Below the pieces are notes generated by a model. The model was not told the DNA's origin. It saw nothing but the letters and a program-made list of their open reading frames with translations, and made no database searches. The translations under genes were made by a program, and so were the position numbers. Shown here in pieces: positions 23,122 to 35,410 of a stretch of DNA of 64,000 nt. The stretch spans positions 1,488,001 through 1,552,000 of the forward strand of contig JAEILZ010000006.1 of the NCBI GenBank assembly GCA_018873225.1. Direction: 5' to 3'. Within the stretch, counting starts at the first letter, position 1. Each line of letters opens with the position of its first letter. This stretch comes from [Phialemoniopsis] sp. UDSM-2020 (lineage: Eukaryota; Ascomycota; Sordariomycetes; Thyridiales; Thyridiaceae).

Positions 23122-25637
23122 CATTCACACGTGGTGCGGGCCACTGGTATGCAGACGAAACCCAAATTGATGAACATTGCAGTATATGATCAGCGAACGT
23201 TGCGAGGTGCTCAGTACCAGCTTGTCCCGTGGCAGTGGTAGTGACAATGTTTTCCGTCGCCGGGTACTCGCCGGTACCGACAGCATCAGTCCGGCTAGCA
23301 CGAACGGCGGGAAGCATAAGCTTTAAACACGCGCAATCTCGAGGATATCTCTGTTGTGAGCCTAACAATAAGCGTACGTCAGGTTGTGTACACGGAGTGA
23401 TTCTCGGACTCGACATTGCACTACAATAACATCACGCACGCAAGCGAAGCTGTGAATATCAGCGCAGGCCAGGCTTTACAATTACTTCCTGGAGTCCGTT
23501 ATAGCCATGGCGTGAAGACAGCGTCAGCTCGGCTATCAAAATGAAGCCCCCATCAACAGATAAGTCTGATTCAATCAGGGGCACCAAGCTCATACATCAC
23601 TCCTGACGGTGATCCCTCCCTCTTGGGCTGTGGAGAAGTACGCTTGCATAGGAGCAGCATGTCATGCCATCACTTAAACCATTCCTTTTTCCAACTTTGC
23701 TGCAGGAAATCCTAAGTCGTGCTTATTACAGCTTGTTGCACCAATTCCTAAAAAGACGACACATTCAAGTCACGAGTAACGGCGATTAGAGTAACTTTCA
23801 TTTGGAGTGCTAGCATTATTGTACGAGTGTGCCCCTAGAAAAATACTTGGGAGTACCTCCTCCAGCAATACCAACATGGCACAGCATGCTGGAACTGCTG
23901 TTCGTCATTCACAAACATTATGCGGCGCCTAAATCATTAATTCGAAAAGCAAACAACGCGTACTTTTGCTCATGACTAACGACTGCTCAACCGAAAGCAA
24001 CGCAAATCTCATGCAGGTGAATGATGGCTTTTCAATAGCTGAGAAGGGCTGATTCCTTCACGAGAAATACCCCAGGCGCCACCTCGCCAACAACGTCCCG
24101 AGTATGGTACCACAAACCGACTCAGCTGTCACTGCCCTGGACTGTTCCAGGTCTCGGGGTTATCTCCGGGATATTCAAATCAGATCCGTACCGGCTACTC
24201 GGCACAACGCTTTCGTCCGATGACTGAGAATCATGCAAATGCACCCCTGCGAACATGTCCTGGTGTCCAGTGCAAGGCTTGAGGCTCATGGGGAGATCCT
24301 GGTATTGGCACGCGGCTGACGAGCACTTACCCGATATTGCGACCCTCCAGCCCACAAACCCGGAAACATTGGTCTGGAATACCTCTGGTGTCTAAACATA
24401 GACATGCCATTTGGACGCCACCTCGCGGGGTTCACATGTGCGCAACCGCCTTGGCTGACGCTTTGGGGGCAGCTCATCGAAAGGGGTCGATTTTCCAAAA
24501 GCTTGGATGATCCCTGGAGATGCGCACCCCGGCCTGATGGTGCATTGTCTTCTTCAAGCCGCAAAAAGGGGACAGAAAAGGTGTAGAGTCGAAGAAATGG
24601 AAGGTCGGACAAAGCCCACGGTGGCTTCTTGTGTGACCAATAAACGTCGTACTCGCCATGCCATGGTCACGAACAAGCTCTCCGTCCTCGACAAGGACTT
24701 GGTAGACTCGGGCGCCAACAACAAACAAAAGCGGCATGTTACTGGGAGCGTGGTCGGCCAAAACCGTAACCATACGGCCGGGCGCAGGCGAATGCGACGA
24801 CTGATCAGAGGCCGAGGGCTGATACGACCCTTGCTACCTGCCGCCTGCCGTCTTGTGCAGCTCGATTTGGGAGCTCCATTTTCGTTGGGGCTGGAGAAAT
24901 CCTGGCATGGGGAAAAGAAAACGTCCACACATGCCTTTTTTGCTTTTTCCTTCCAACAATGACCTGCAGTGACAACGCGGAGGCGGGTGGATACGAAGCT
25001 GGCAGGGCCGCAAGGCTCCCAGTCAACATCAATGAAGAAGCTGGGGACGAGGGTCCGCTGTGATGAGCTGTGCGTATTCAGTCGATCTCGCATCAATAGC
25101 GCTGACGACATCAGGACTAGCTGCTGCGGGAGCCATCATTATCGTTGCCAGCATGAGCGTTGTCATACGTATGTCCTCGGACTGGGTACTTTGCTCAGTC
25201 GGGATCGAAGAAGTGGGCACAGACAGATCTGCTAGACTAGGTTGCCTTCGGCAAGTGATGCTCGTATCGTACTTCTCTACTCTTGTTCTGTCTGGCCAGT
25301 CCCTCATTACACGCGAGGAAGGCCCAGTGGAGTGACGGTGAACATCAACTCCATGCAGGTACAGCACACCATGGCCCGAACAGCGCATGGTTTGTGGTGT
25401 TGTTACAACAGCCCGACTGGGCTGTGTAGCTACAGAGCTTCTTTCATTCTTCGATGGACGCTTTGGAAATCCGAGTGCCCGCGGTGAATGATGTGGAGGA
25501 CTGGCGATATAATAGCCGCTTCGCCCTCCTCGAGATCGTCTGAAGTTGCTCGCTCGCACCATACCTGGAAATTCAAAACCTGAGAGATTATTCACAATAC
25601 TGACTCTACCTTTTCCCAACGAGAACCATCTACGAAC
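23122..25637. other. Intergenic region (2.5 kb) upstream of tyrosinase
   Basis: No gene is recognised. A GGAGTACC half-site, as in the inverted repeat at 21725, occurs at 23850-23857. A TATAAT-like sequence at 25508-25513 lies about 130 bp before the tyrosinase ATG. Confidence 0.5.
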
Positions 25638-27856
25638 ATGCGGTTACTAAAAGCGACACTTGTTTTCGCCGCGGCCGCAGTGGTCAGCGCTCAGGTGGTT
25701 GGCATCAAGACAGGTATCAATCTGTCGACGGGCGAGCGGCCAGCCAGGAGAAATATCAATGATCTATACGCAGAGGGTGGACCTACATGGTAAGTGGTGT
25801 CTCTGACCTGATACATCATGTCAAGCACTTCAGTTTCTGACAGCTCGCTCTTCCAGGGATCTTTACATTCAAGGGTTGCTATCCCTCCAGAACGTGGACG
25901 AGAGCGACTGGTCTTCGTACTACCAGATAATGGGTATGTCTCAGGAAGCGTGATACTACCGCAAGTAATTAAAAGCAGCATACTGACGCTTGTACTACGA
26001 TCTGTAGGTATTCACGGCCTTCCCTTCAAGGGATGGAACGGAGTCGAGCAGGTTGCTGGTGGAGCTCATCTGGGATACTGTCCTCACGGCGTAGGTGCCT
26101 CTCCAATCTTCTCAAAGCTAGCATTTGGCTAATGGGCTATCAGCAAATCAATTTCGGAACATGGCACCGTCCATATATCGCACTTTATGAGGTTTGTCGC
26201 CTTTGTTCTCATCGGCCCCTTTTGTCTGGTACTGACCTATCATACAGCAAGCATTAGCACAGCACGTACAAAGGGTTGCGAGCAACTACACTGGTGCCCA
26301 GGCACCAGCATACAAGGTCGCCGCGACAAATTTCCGGATAGGATACTGGGACTGGGCGCATACGGCCAGTCTCCCGCCAGTCACGATGCTGCCCACCCTC
26401 AACATCAACACGGCTGCGGGACCCGCGACTGTGCGCAACCCGCTGTACAGCTACGCCTTTCACACGTTCCCGTTCACGGATCCAGACTTCAAAGATAAGT
26501 CGGAGCTGAGAAGATATTCGCAAACGAAACGTTGCGCGAACAGGAGGGGCGAGCAGGACTGGGTCAAGTCGAATGCTATGCTCTCGGACTCGGCAGATTG
26601 GTTCCGGGATGCAGTTGTAAGTTGAACATTTATCTTGTATCTTATATCTCCACAAGAAAGGACCTTTTGCGCTGACAGACACAGTATGATGTCTTCACTC
26701 AAGCTCAAAGCTTTGAAGAAATGTCAACCGTTTCCGAAGGCGGACCGAGTTTTGAAGACCCCCACAACGCTGTACACAACCAAGTGGCTTGCTTTGGAGT
26801 CAATAGGCGTTATGGGCATATGTCTCAGCTTGCCTGGTCTGCGTTCGACCCTATGTTGTAAGTATCTTGTCCCCAGCCTCGCAACGACTTGCAGCACTAA
26901 TCCGATTCCACCCAGCATGTTGCACCATACCAACGTCGACAGATTGATAGCCATGTGGCAAGCTGTTCACTACAACAATAGCATGTTCACAGAGTCTAGG
27001 GACGGATATGCTCTGTACAGTGTCCCATACGGTCCCGTCACCGCCGACAGCCCGCTCAAGCCTTTCAAGGACGAGAATGGCAACTTCTACACCAGCAAGA
27101 CGGTTGAACAGACAAAGACTTTTGGGTACACCTACCCCGAGGTTCGCGATTGGGAGCATACTGGTGCTGAACTTTCGGCGATTGTTATCCAGCACGTCAA
27201 TCTTCTATATGGAACCGCTCCAGTTTCTGCCAGTGGCCAAGCTAAGCGCTGGGAGTCCTCTCGAGTTGCAAGGAGGGCACTAGAACAGAGAACCGACGAC
27301 AAGAAGGCTTCTCCCCCATCTGCCACTAAGGACTACTCCGTCGAGCTCAAGGTAGAACGAGAGGAACTGCCACTTCCATGTTCCATCGACGTCTTCCTCG
27401 GGGATACCCGTGTCGGCACGACGGCCATGTTGGCCATGCCCGATAAGGGCTGCTTCCACTCGACCATACCCCTGCGCAGATATTTGCGGAAGAACAACGT
27501 GAAGCTGGATGGTTCCCAGAACGTGGTGGATATGTTGCAGAAAGGTCTACGAGTGGAAATTTACAAGGTACGTATCGTTCCCCCTCAAGTCACGATCGTT
27601 CGAACCAGGCCGAAGTCTGTGTACTTGTGCCTGGACAAGCGAATTCGTCAAGGCTAGCAAAGCTAACAAGGGACTGTAGGATGATGGTTCGAAAGTCTCC
27701 GTCGAGTCGGTGCCGAGCTTCAAGGCCGACATCAAGGACCGAGACTTTGTCCCTCGGAAGAGCGACTCTGAGCTGCCCAAGTTTGGCGAGGTGCAACGGC
27801 ATTCTGTCAAACTGACGACTCCGAAGGGCTATGGCGGCCGAACTCGGTCAGATTGA
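25638..27856 (+). CDS. Secreted tyrosinase with C-terminal domain
   Basis: Eight exons (25638-25789, 25857-25933, 26008-26090, 26144-26191, 26248-26616, 26685-26857, 26916-27567, 27680-27856) sum to 576 residues. A signal peptide (MRLLKATLVFAAAAVVSA) starts the protein. The copper A site is formed by GIHG (H79), YCPHG (H103) and GTWHRPY (H112). Copper B is formed by DPHNAVHNQ (H270, H274) and FMLHHTNVDRL (H304/H305). YWDW and KRCANRRG-like type-3 copper features lie between. The C-terminal half (YSVELKVEREELPLPCSIDVFLGD) resembles the Tyosinase_C domain, which shields the site until it is processed. The enzyme o-hydroxylates monophenols and oxidises diphenols, leading to quinones and melanin-type pigments. 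The signal peptide suggests an extracellular form; many fungal tyrosinases lack one. Copper ligands appear intact. Confidence 0.93.
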
Positions 27857-28206
27857 GGACAGTGGCGAGTGATGAAAAGGGGCACGGAGTTAATGGCTTG
27901 CCTGTGTGACGGACGATGGAAACGACTGTCTCGGCGGAGGTTTGAGATCTGGGTTCGGCAGTTTGTTTGTCTCGGAGCGTCCGAAGTCAGTTCTCCGTCT
28001 CGCTTGCTTTTGCGTCTGGCTATTTGGGATGGGTAGCGTGGTTAATTCTGAATTTTGGAGTGTTTTATTCTTTTACATTGAAGCCGTCACAGTACACTTT
28101 GAAGAAAAATATCTTAGATGCCATGTATTTGCATGGGAACTTTTCAGGTTCTATGATTCCCCCCCGATAAGGGAGGGATAGTTGCTGCCATTAGAGGACA
28201 AACTAC
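27857..28206. other. Convergent 3' flanks
   Basis: AT-rich 3' sequence between tyrosinase and the small Cys-rich ORF. Nothing else is seen. Confidence 0.5.
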
Positions 28207-28464
28207 TTATCTTTTTCTGTCTTCTTCTTCTATTTTCTTAAGGCACTCCAGGCAGATGGAGAAAGCCTCTCGCTCGCGATACTGGATGTCACCGCAGGTT
28301 CTGTCGTATTTACTCGGAGCGTTGCTGCAGTAGTCGGTGGTGATCTGCTTGCTGGGCCTCGTCTCAAACCAATCCCGGGAGACTCCATCGTTGAACCTGT
28401 AGAGTTTGTAAACCGGATTGCGGCATTCGAAACACATGATTGATATCGTGCACTTGGTGCACAT
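28207..28464 (-). CDS. Small CxxC-rich hypothetical protein (85 aa)
   Basis: An ATG at 28464 (ACAATGTGC) opens 85 residues beginning MCTKCTISIMCFECR. Four cysteine groups are visible: CTKC, CFEC, a pair in CSNAPSKYDRTC, and CLEC near the end, before a charged tail (KKIEEEDRKR). The spacing suggests two zinc ribbons or a treble-clef-like fold. There is no signal peptide, so it is probably intracellular. The same frame extends upstream to 28626 through a less protein-like stretch, and an upstream exon is possible. I do not recognise the family. The regular cysteine pairs and the charged tail make it more convincing than the surrounding short ORFs. Confidence 0.45.
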   Translation of the reverse strand: MCTKCTISIMCFECRNPVYKLYRFNDGVSRDWFETRPSKQITTDYCSNAPSKYDRTCGDIQYREREAFSICLECLKKIEEEDRKR

Positions 28465-31379
28465 TGTGAGTAATCGTATGGGGTGATGATGTCTTGAACT
28501 TAGACTGTATGATGAGAAGAGAAACCATGCACTTACTGAGGGCCTCATGCCTTCTATATAGATATCTCTGGAATCTTGAACAAAGCAGCTGTTGTTGAAC
28601 CAAGAAGACAAGGCCTTTGTGGCCATGACAAAGACTGAGGCTGGTCAAGACAAAGGGGACCGCAAAGTCATCCCTTGCAAAAAAAGAAATTCGAACGGAC
28701 ATTTTAGATATCACTGTTACTGCAGCTGGAGCCAGGTTTGCTGAGTGATATGCAGTCCTGCCAGCAACCTGACCTTTTGCGGCTACTGTACCCTGAGGGT
28801 TCCTTGCACCTCAAGGTATCAACCTTGCTAATTCAAACCCGTCAATCATCTGCAGAGTGTTATTGCACCTTGACCCTGCACCTTGATCAGATCAATTGAA
28901 TGTCATCCCATTGGCAGAAAAAGAGCTTCTTTGTTTTGGTTTGTCGATGTTGTCGGTGGTGCATCGTGATGACGCCATTCCGTGCTCAATGACCTGTGAA
29001 TCCCGGCTCATTGCGCCTTCCTTTCCGCCACGACAACGAAGAAGTGCCTTCTACTTCTATAAAGGCAGGAATCACCTGCCAATTTGCTACCTTGCCTTTT
29101 CTTTAAAATATATGAAGTTCGCAAAAGCCCTCCCGCAATCTACCATCGCCGGCTCAAGTCAATGCCAGCAATCTTGGCCAGTGGCCGTGTCTCGACGTCG
29201 ATGCCAACACCAGTCAGCCCATGTAGCAATTCGCAATACTCAATATCTGTTCGGCATCGAGACAAGTTGATTGCAGAGAACCCATACTTGGCTTCATCGG
29301 TGACGAATGGCGTTTGGCACAGTATCACGGCCGTTTGCTGGGTCCATTCGGGAGTCATCAGCTCCGGCCGATGCGGATCTATATTGAAGACACGACTTGC
29401 AGTTACAGATTCAAAAAGTCTGGTATATCGGCGAAAAAGAGGCGAGTTCTCGTCCGAGAGGTCGAAGAACGCATTCAACGACACGACACACACTAGCAGC
29501 CCATCACATGCTTGAACCCTGGAATTCAGGCGCAGGGATGTGATAGGCCGGCCCGCGCCGAACGATGAATTTGACTTCAACCGGCCCCAAGCATCGTGGA
29601 CCCACCTAGCGCCGCATTAACCTTGCCTGGAAGCAAAGCACACCTCTCCCCGGGCGCCGTTGTCCAAGATCGTCTGAGGCTCTCTGGGATGGACGCTTGC
29701 CATGTCGGCAGGAGCCGAATGGGCAGGGCGTTGGTCCACAGTCGTGAGATGACATGTCTCTCAACAAAAGCACGGATGAGCGGTCGGCCGAGAAGAGAAG
29801 CCCAAGAACACGCGATCCTTGCAAGACAACTAGGCTCGAGCACACGACACCTTCACTGCTCAGTCCGCCACGATCCATTTTGTGCGTGTGCTCTCCATCT
29901 TTTACTGGTTAGCACACATAAAAATTGTGTGCATCACTACATGAAGCAGGAATATGGCTGTGGGGGTCACGCATGCAGGAGCTTTGGCGGTGTCTCTTTT
30001 GGCTTGCTACCGCCCCTTTGATTCGCGGGGAAGGGTAGCTTTTGACCGTTACTGGCACAACATCGAAACCAATCACGGCCACCTGCATTCTCGTCTCCAA
30101 ACCCTCAGCACATATAACGTTGCCTGACTTTGCTTATCGATCACCTCGGACGGGCCAGGACCATCGAGACCTTGCAATCTTGCAGAGCAGCATCGATGAC
30201 TGCATCTCCTGCAACGCGGGGCAGGTCGTGTTTCGTTGAAACTTACTTCAACCGGCTTGGCGAGGAATAACAGGAACAATTGCTGCAGATGATAGGATGA
30301 TCGGGCAGTTTTTTTGCTTTTGATGCGAGGCCAGAGTATTCCTCACACGGGTCGAGCAATTTGCATCCGTATTGAGGTCGCTCTGTGGAGGCGAAAAAAG
30401 GTTGGGCTCGAATAACACGAGGAGGACGACAAAGACTGACGGTCCTCGGACTGCCCGACAAGCAATTTTTCGTGCAAAGATGCAGTTGATCTGGAAGATG
30501 ATCCGGCTCGGGCCTGCCAGACAGCTGCTCGCTAATAAATGTCTTGTAAGTCGTTGAAGAGCTGCGCCGTGGTCCTTGGTCTCCCAAGCACACCATGACT
30601 CGGCAGCGTCGAGCGATTACGTTACGGGTATTTCTGATCCAACCAAAAACTGGACCACTCTTTTTTTCCATTTGGTAATGGGCTCTGGTCGCGGTCAATC
30701 GCTAGGAATCCGACCAAGCACGTCGACAAGGGCAGTGGGGGTACTGAGTACTTTTGAGGTACTTGCCGACCATCTGTCGTTTCAATGCTCCACCTCGACA
30801 CCGTCACGCCAGATCCATGTCTTTTCTGGTCTGGATGTGAGGCACGGCCGCTGTACCAGGGAGCCGGTAGAGGGCGCGAGATGGTGAGGCCCCAGTTTAC
30901 CCCAGAGTCGCGGCCAGGTTCAAGTGACTCGGCCATGCGACCATGGCATTTTAGCTTTTACCATTATGTATTTCTGTGTTGAAATGTTTTTGCAAATATG
31001 ATAAGGCCAAGCTTTCCTTATCAGTCACCATCTCATGTTTTCAGTGGTCCCTGCAGTGCAGGACCCTTTTTTTCCACTATCTCTCTTGCTCGCTGGCACG
31101 ATGCTGACCAAAATCATCACCACTAACCGTCGATGATGATCGGGGAAAAGTGCAAGAGCTTGCAAGACAAGGAGGAGACAGGACAAGCTGGCCACCAGCC
31201 CGCTTTATTCCCTCAAAATGCGGGCCACCCTTTCCGAAGTAGCGAGGCGGAGCTGCCAGACATCATTTCATCGTGTTCTGTCGTTGTCCGGTTTCAATCA
31301 AAAAGGTGGTCCGCATCTGCTGCAAATCATGGGGGGTAAAGTCTGATGAGACGTACTGACTTACATGTACAAGCCAATT
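28465..31379. other. Gene-poor region
   Basis: No intact gene is recognised. A TATAAA at about 29058 precedes an ATG at 29112 that opens only about 50 codons. On the minus strand 29140-29570 is open with a protein-like composition but has no ATG (see findings). Near 30738-30762 imperfect GTACT/AGTAC repeats occur. Confidence 0.45.
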
Positions 31380-32932
31380 TCCCCTTCTAGGTACATGACG
31401 TATGTCCCTGGGCTACCAAGACTTTTGTAGTCCCTCTTCCATACACATTCTTCCCCTACACGCGCATACATTTTACACGGCAACGACATGCAGACAGACC
31501 AGACCCAGTTTGAGCTTGCTGCTAAGACAGACTAGGGTCCCGCTCAGAGTCACCGTATTCTCCCGCTACCTCGTTAGCCTAGCGTCATTTTCACTCTCTT
31601 GCCTGCCTTTCATACTTTGGGCGCTGCGCCGGCACCAGTCCCAGCGACCAGCACCAGCACCACCGACCCGGGGTCCGCTACTCTAATCAACACCACCAAT
31701 CCTACCTTAGATAAGGCATATTACATCAATTCTTGCGAGTGTATTTGGCATTTGCGGGTTTGCGACCACTCCTAGCTTCTCTTTTCTCCCTCTTACTTGA
31801 ATCCTTCTTCTCATCTCTTTGGATCTTGATCTCTCTGTCTCTCCACCCTGCAGGGCTTGTACCTGTGCACTTCCACTACAAGTCTATCAAAAGAGCTGCT
31901 CTCTTTTTCCGGGCATCTTCTAAAACTGGACACGGATCTGCGCTCTCGCTCGTGCTTGGCTGAAAGCAGCTATCTCTGTGGCTGTCAGTGTCAGTGCGGG
32001 TCTTGACAAGAACGTTGTGACCGAGGCCTCTTACCTACATTCAAGAGAGCCCCAATCCAATGACGCGGATAAGCCAGTCTTGTCTTATCCTTGTCTCGAT
32101 CGTCACATAACCGACAGGACCCAGAGCAACCCAACCACGCCAGCCCACTCTTCGATCTGCTCTGCCCTGGGGGTTGTACCTGTCTCTTATTTTGCCGCCT
32201 CATCAACGGCGACGTGCATCTCACTTGCTGCGCCTCTCCGCTCTTCGACCCTTTTATCTCTCTCAAAAGACCCCATCCACGGCCCCAAGAGGGGCTCCGC
32301 GCCCTGTCCTCCCTCCAGATCTATCACACTGATAAGCCAAGCCTCGTTGTACCTGCTCAGATCTGTGACCTTTGACCTTCTTCCCCCAATCCTCGGTCCA
32401 GGTCCACCAGACACGCAGACACAAACGTGGGCTGGGCTTGGAGAGACTGAAGCAACGCTGCATCGGAGAGTATTGAACTGGCTGGACTGTCGTGTGCTCC
32501 CCGCTTCTTCCCCCCCAAAGCTGCTCTTTCTCTTACAGGCTTATCTATCTCCCCATCCCGTACCCTTATCAGCCCTCCCTCCTTCCTTGCGGTGCAATTT
32601 CGACCTGCGGACGAGGCCATCCGCGTCTCGGCAAGTCGTGGACCCTGCACTCGCATAAGCAGGATTGAATCTGCTTGGTTCCCCAAGGGTCCCATTACAT
32701 CACATACTGCCGCGGGGCTCGATACCGAGACATCTTTGCCTCCTAGATATCCCGGCGCGCGGTGGTGACATCTGCTTAGCTCCGGGGACTGGTCCAGCGC
32801 AGCCCTGCTTGGCCACGCCGGCCAACTGGTGTTGCTGATTACCTCTCCCTACTAGCTTTGTCGTTTCTGTGACTGGCTTGGTTATCCGGCACCGATCAGA
32901 ATCCCCATCTTCATTTCTTTTAAACATCCACC
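31380..32932 (+). promoter_or_regulatory. Pyrimidine-rich leader/promoter of the Zn2Cys6 factor
   Basis: About 1.5 kb is visibly C/T-rich on the + strand up to the start codon at 32933, as is usual for long 5' leaders of fungal regulators. It holds a possible 94-codon upstream ORF from the ATG at 31402. The long frame 31978-32658 has no ATG start and looks non-coding. I cannot place the transcription start. Confidence 0.45.
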
Positions 32933-35410
32933 ATGTCCACCCCCAGTGCCGTCGCCCGGACGGCTCCCATCGCCATTGCACCCAAACCTTCCCGTCCACC
33001 CTACCCTCCCAGTCGTCAAGGGAGCGCTATTTACAGCGAGGGGTATGCTAGCAGTTTTGGGGCGGGCTTCGACTCGCCCGACTCCGGATCTCCGTTGACA
33101 GGACACTCGTCGATACCTTGCGACGTCTGCCTGCGCCGCCGGATCAAGTGTGTCACCAGCGACGACGACGACGGTGGTTGCATTTCATGTCAGGTAAACG
33201 GCAACGAATGCTCACTAGTCGGAAGCCCCCAACCACTCAAGAGGAAGCTCAATGGTGACTTCGAGGAGAGCTATAACAAGCGCGGGTAAGGACTCTCCAA
33301 CTCTCGAGCGCGCGCTCTCGCAACTGCTTTTTTCATTGGTGCTGGGGGAGGCTTCTTCCTTTTGGGCCTTTGAAACCCCTCACCGTTGTGCTTTGGTTCA
33401 CTCATATACCTCTTCTTTTGGTGCTGTTGCCTTTTTGCGCTTTGAAAATCCCGTACAGCTATGTGCTATTGTGTAGAAGTCAAGATCTAACATCCGATTG
33501 GCCCGTATAGTTCCCCCGGAAGATCTGACCTTAGGAGGAGGCAACGGCCACACCAGTCCAGTCTTTCCAGCACAGCCACGAGCGCTGCGTTTATTGAAGA
33601 TATGGCTAACATTGGAGGACCACACCTCTTGAAGCGGACCTTGGGTCTGCAACAAGATCGATTCTCCCAATATATCGGGCCGACGACTGACTTTGAGCCC
33701 TCACTGATCAACCTTTCATCTTTTGACCCGCACGATGAGAGCCTTCTCGCTAGGGGTACACTGCGAAAAGTCAGCGATGTCGATACTTTTCTTATGCTTC
33801 CTGACAACAATACGCCTGGATTCGAGCACATTTACGAAGATCTCGAGGAAATTGAGAGGCTGGTTGCACCGCATGGCCGCAAACTAATAGACATCTACTT
33901 CCGGGTAGTACATCCGGGATTTCCCATCATACAAAAAACAGTTTTCTACGAAAAGTACGAGCGGTCATACCGAGAATTCTCGCCTTGTCTCCTTGCCGCC
34001 ATCTATCTCCTAGCGATCAACTGGTGGGATCAAGACGAGACGCTCTCGGCGCATCCCCGACCCAAGGTCCGGGAGCTGGAGAGGCTGGTAAGGACAACGC
34101 TCGCGGACGCGATGTTTAGGCCAAAGCTTTCGACGATACAAGCCGGGCTATTGCTATCGCAGCGGCCTGAGGGAGATCAGTGGGCACCTACGGCGCAACT
34201 CGTCGCGATAGCTCAGGAGTTAGGTCTGCATCTGGACTGCTCTGGTTGGAAGATCCCGCCCTGGGAGAAGGGACTGAGGAAACGACTCGCCTGGGCGCTG
34301 TATATGCAGGATAAATGGGGCGCTCTCGTTCATGGACGGCCTTCGCATATTTTCACATCAAACTGGGCGGTGCAGCCACTGACCCAGAACGATTTCCCTG
34401 ATGTCGAGTCGGAGGAGGATGGCGTTGAGGAGAGGATAGAGATCGAACAGGGCCGGACGTTATACGCGCAGATGGTGGTACTATCTCAGATTTTGGCGGA
34501 GATTCTGTATACGTTTTACACGTTACAGGCCAACCAGACGGTAACGAATGCAGGGGCGCAAGGCACGCATCTGATCCTGTCACTCGCCAAGCCCATTCAG
34601 CTGAAGCTCAAGGATTGGTACTCTGGGCTACCACAGCAGATCAGGATGGACTCGTCGTTGACGACCACGAATACCCCTTCAAGTCGACTATCTAGCATCG
34701 GCTATCTTCACCTTGCATACTTCGCCACCGAGATCACCCTTCATCGCCGCATCATACGTTCTATGGCAGCTGCCGATGCTAGTGCCTCCGCGCCCAATTC
34801 GTCGACTCCGCCCACGGGCCAGGGAGGCACTGATCCATATGTGCAGCACATCTGTCGGTCGGCAGCTAAGGCTCGTCTCATCTCCGCCATGGACTTTGTG
34901 AACCGCCTCACACCTCAGCACCTCCGGTCGTTCTGGTATTTCGCTTCCAAGACAAACTTTGCCCTCATCGGAACCTTTGGCTCTCTGCTCTGGGCGACGT
35001 CCCCCGGTCGCGAGGAGGCCGAGTGGTACCGCAGGCGTCTTGGAGAGTACCGCTGGACGCTGTCCGTGTCCTCTAAACCTGGCGAGGGCAGCCGAGGGCT
35101 CACTGAGTTTGCGATGGGTATGCTGGATATCAGCACGGGCTTGCTGAAGCAGCTGCCCGAGAAGCCAATCCTAAGCCGCAGCGGTAGCATGGCGGATATA
35201 GACGCAGCGCGACGGCAGAGCATGTTGGCGCTGGGCAACGACAGCGGCATGGGCAGCGTGGCGGGCAGCGGAGTGGGGAGCTATAGCGGACTGCCGAGCG
35301 TGAGCGGCAGCGGGATGCAAAGTCCACAAAGCGAGAGCGGCGATAGCAGTGACGAGGAGATGTACGGAAACTTTGCACCGACGTCGGGCATGGCTGGGAT
35401 GAGGGAATAA
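32933..35410 (+). CDS. Zn2Cys6 fungal transcription factor
   Basis: Two exons (32933-33285, 33511-35410) code 750 residues; the 225-nt intron is long for this window. The zinc cluster CDVCLRRRIKC...GCISC...C (spacing 2-6-9-2-6) lies near residues 63-93, followed by basic SPQPLKRK. The Fungal_trans middle homology domain occupies about 210-600 (IYFRVVHPGFPIIQK, WDQDETLS, RKRLAWALYMQDKWGALVHGRPSHI). The C-terminus is Gly/Ser-rich and ends acidic (SGDSSDEEMYGN). The layout resembles the Dal81/TamA group of nitrogen co-regulators, but I am not sure of that assignment. It is a nuclear DNA-binding regulator; targets are unknown. The ATG has a CCACCATGTC context. Confidence 0.9.

Noticed and set aside
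31978..32658. 226-codon ORF upstream of the Zn2Cys6 factor
   Set aside because: No ATG (starts at GTG), Ser/Pro/Leu composition produced by pyrimidine-rich DNA; better explained as leader.
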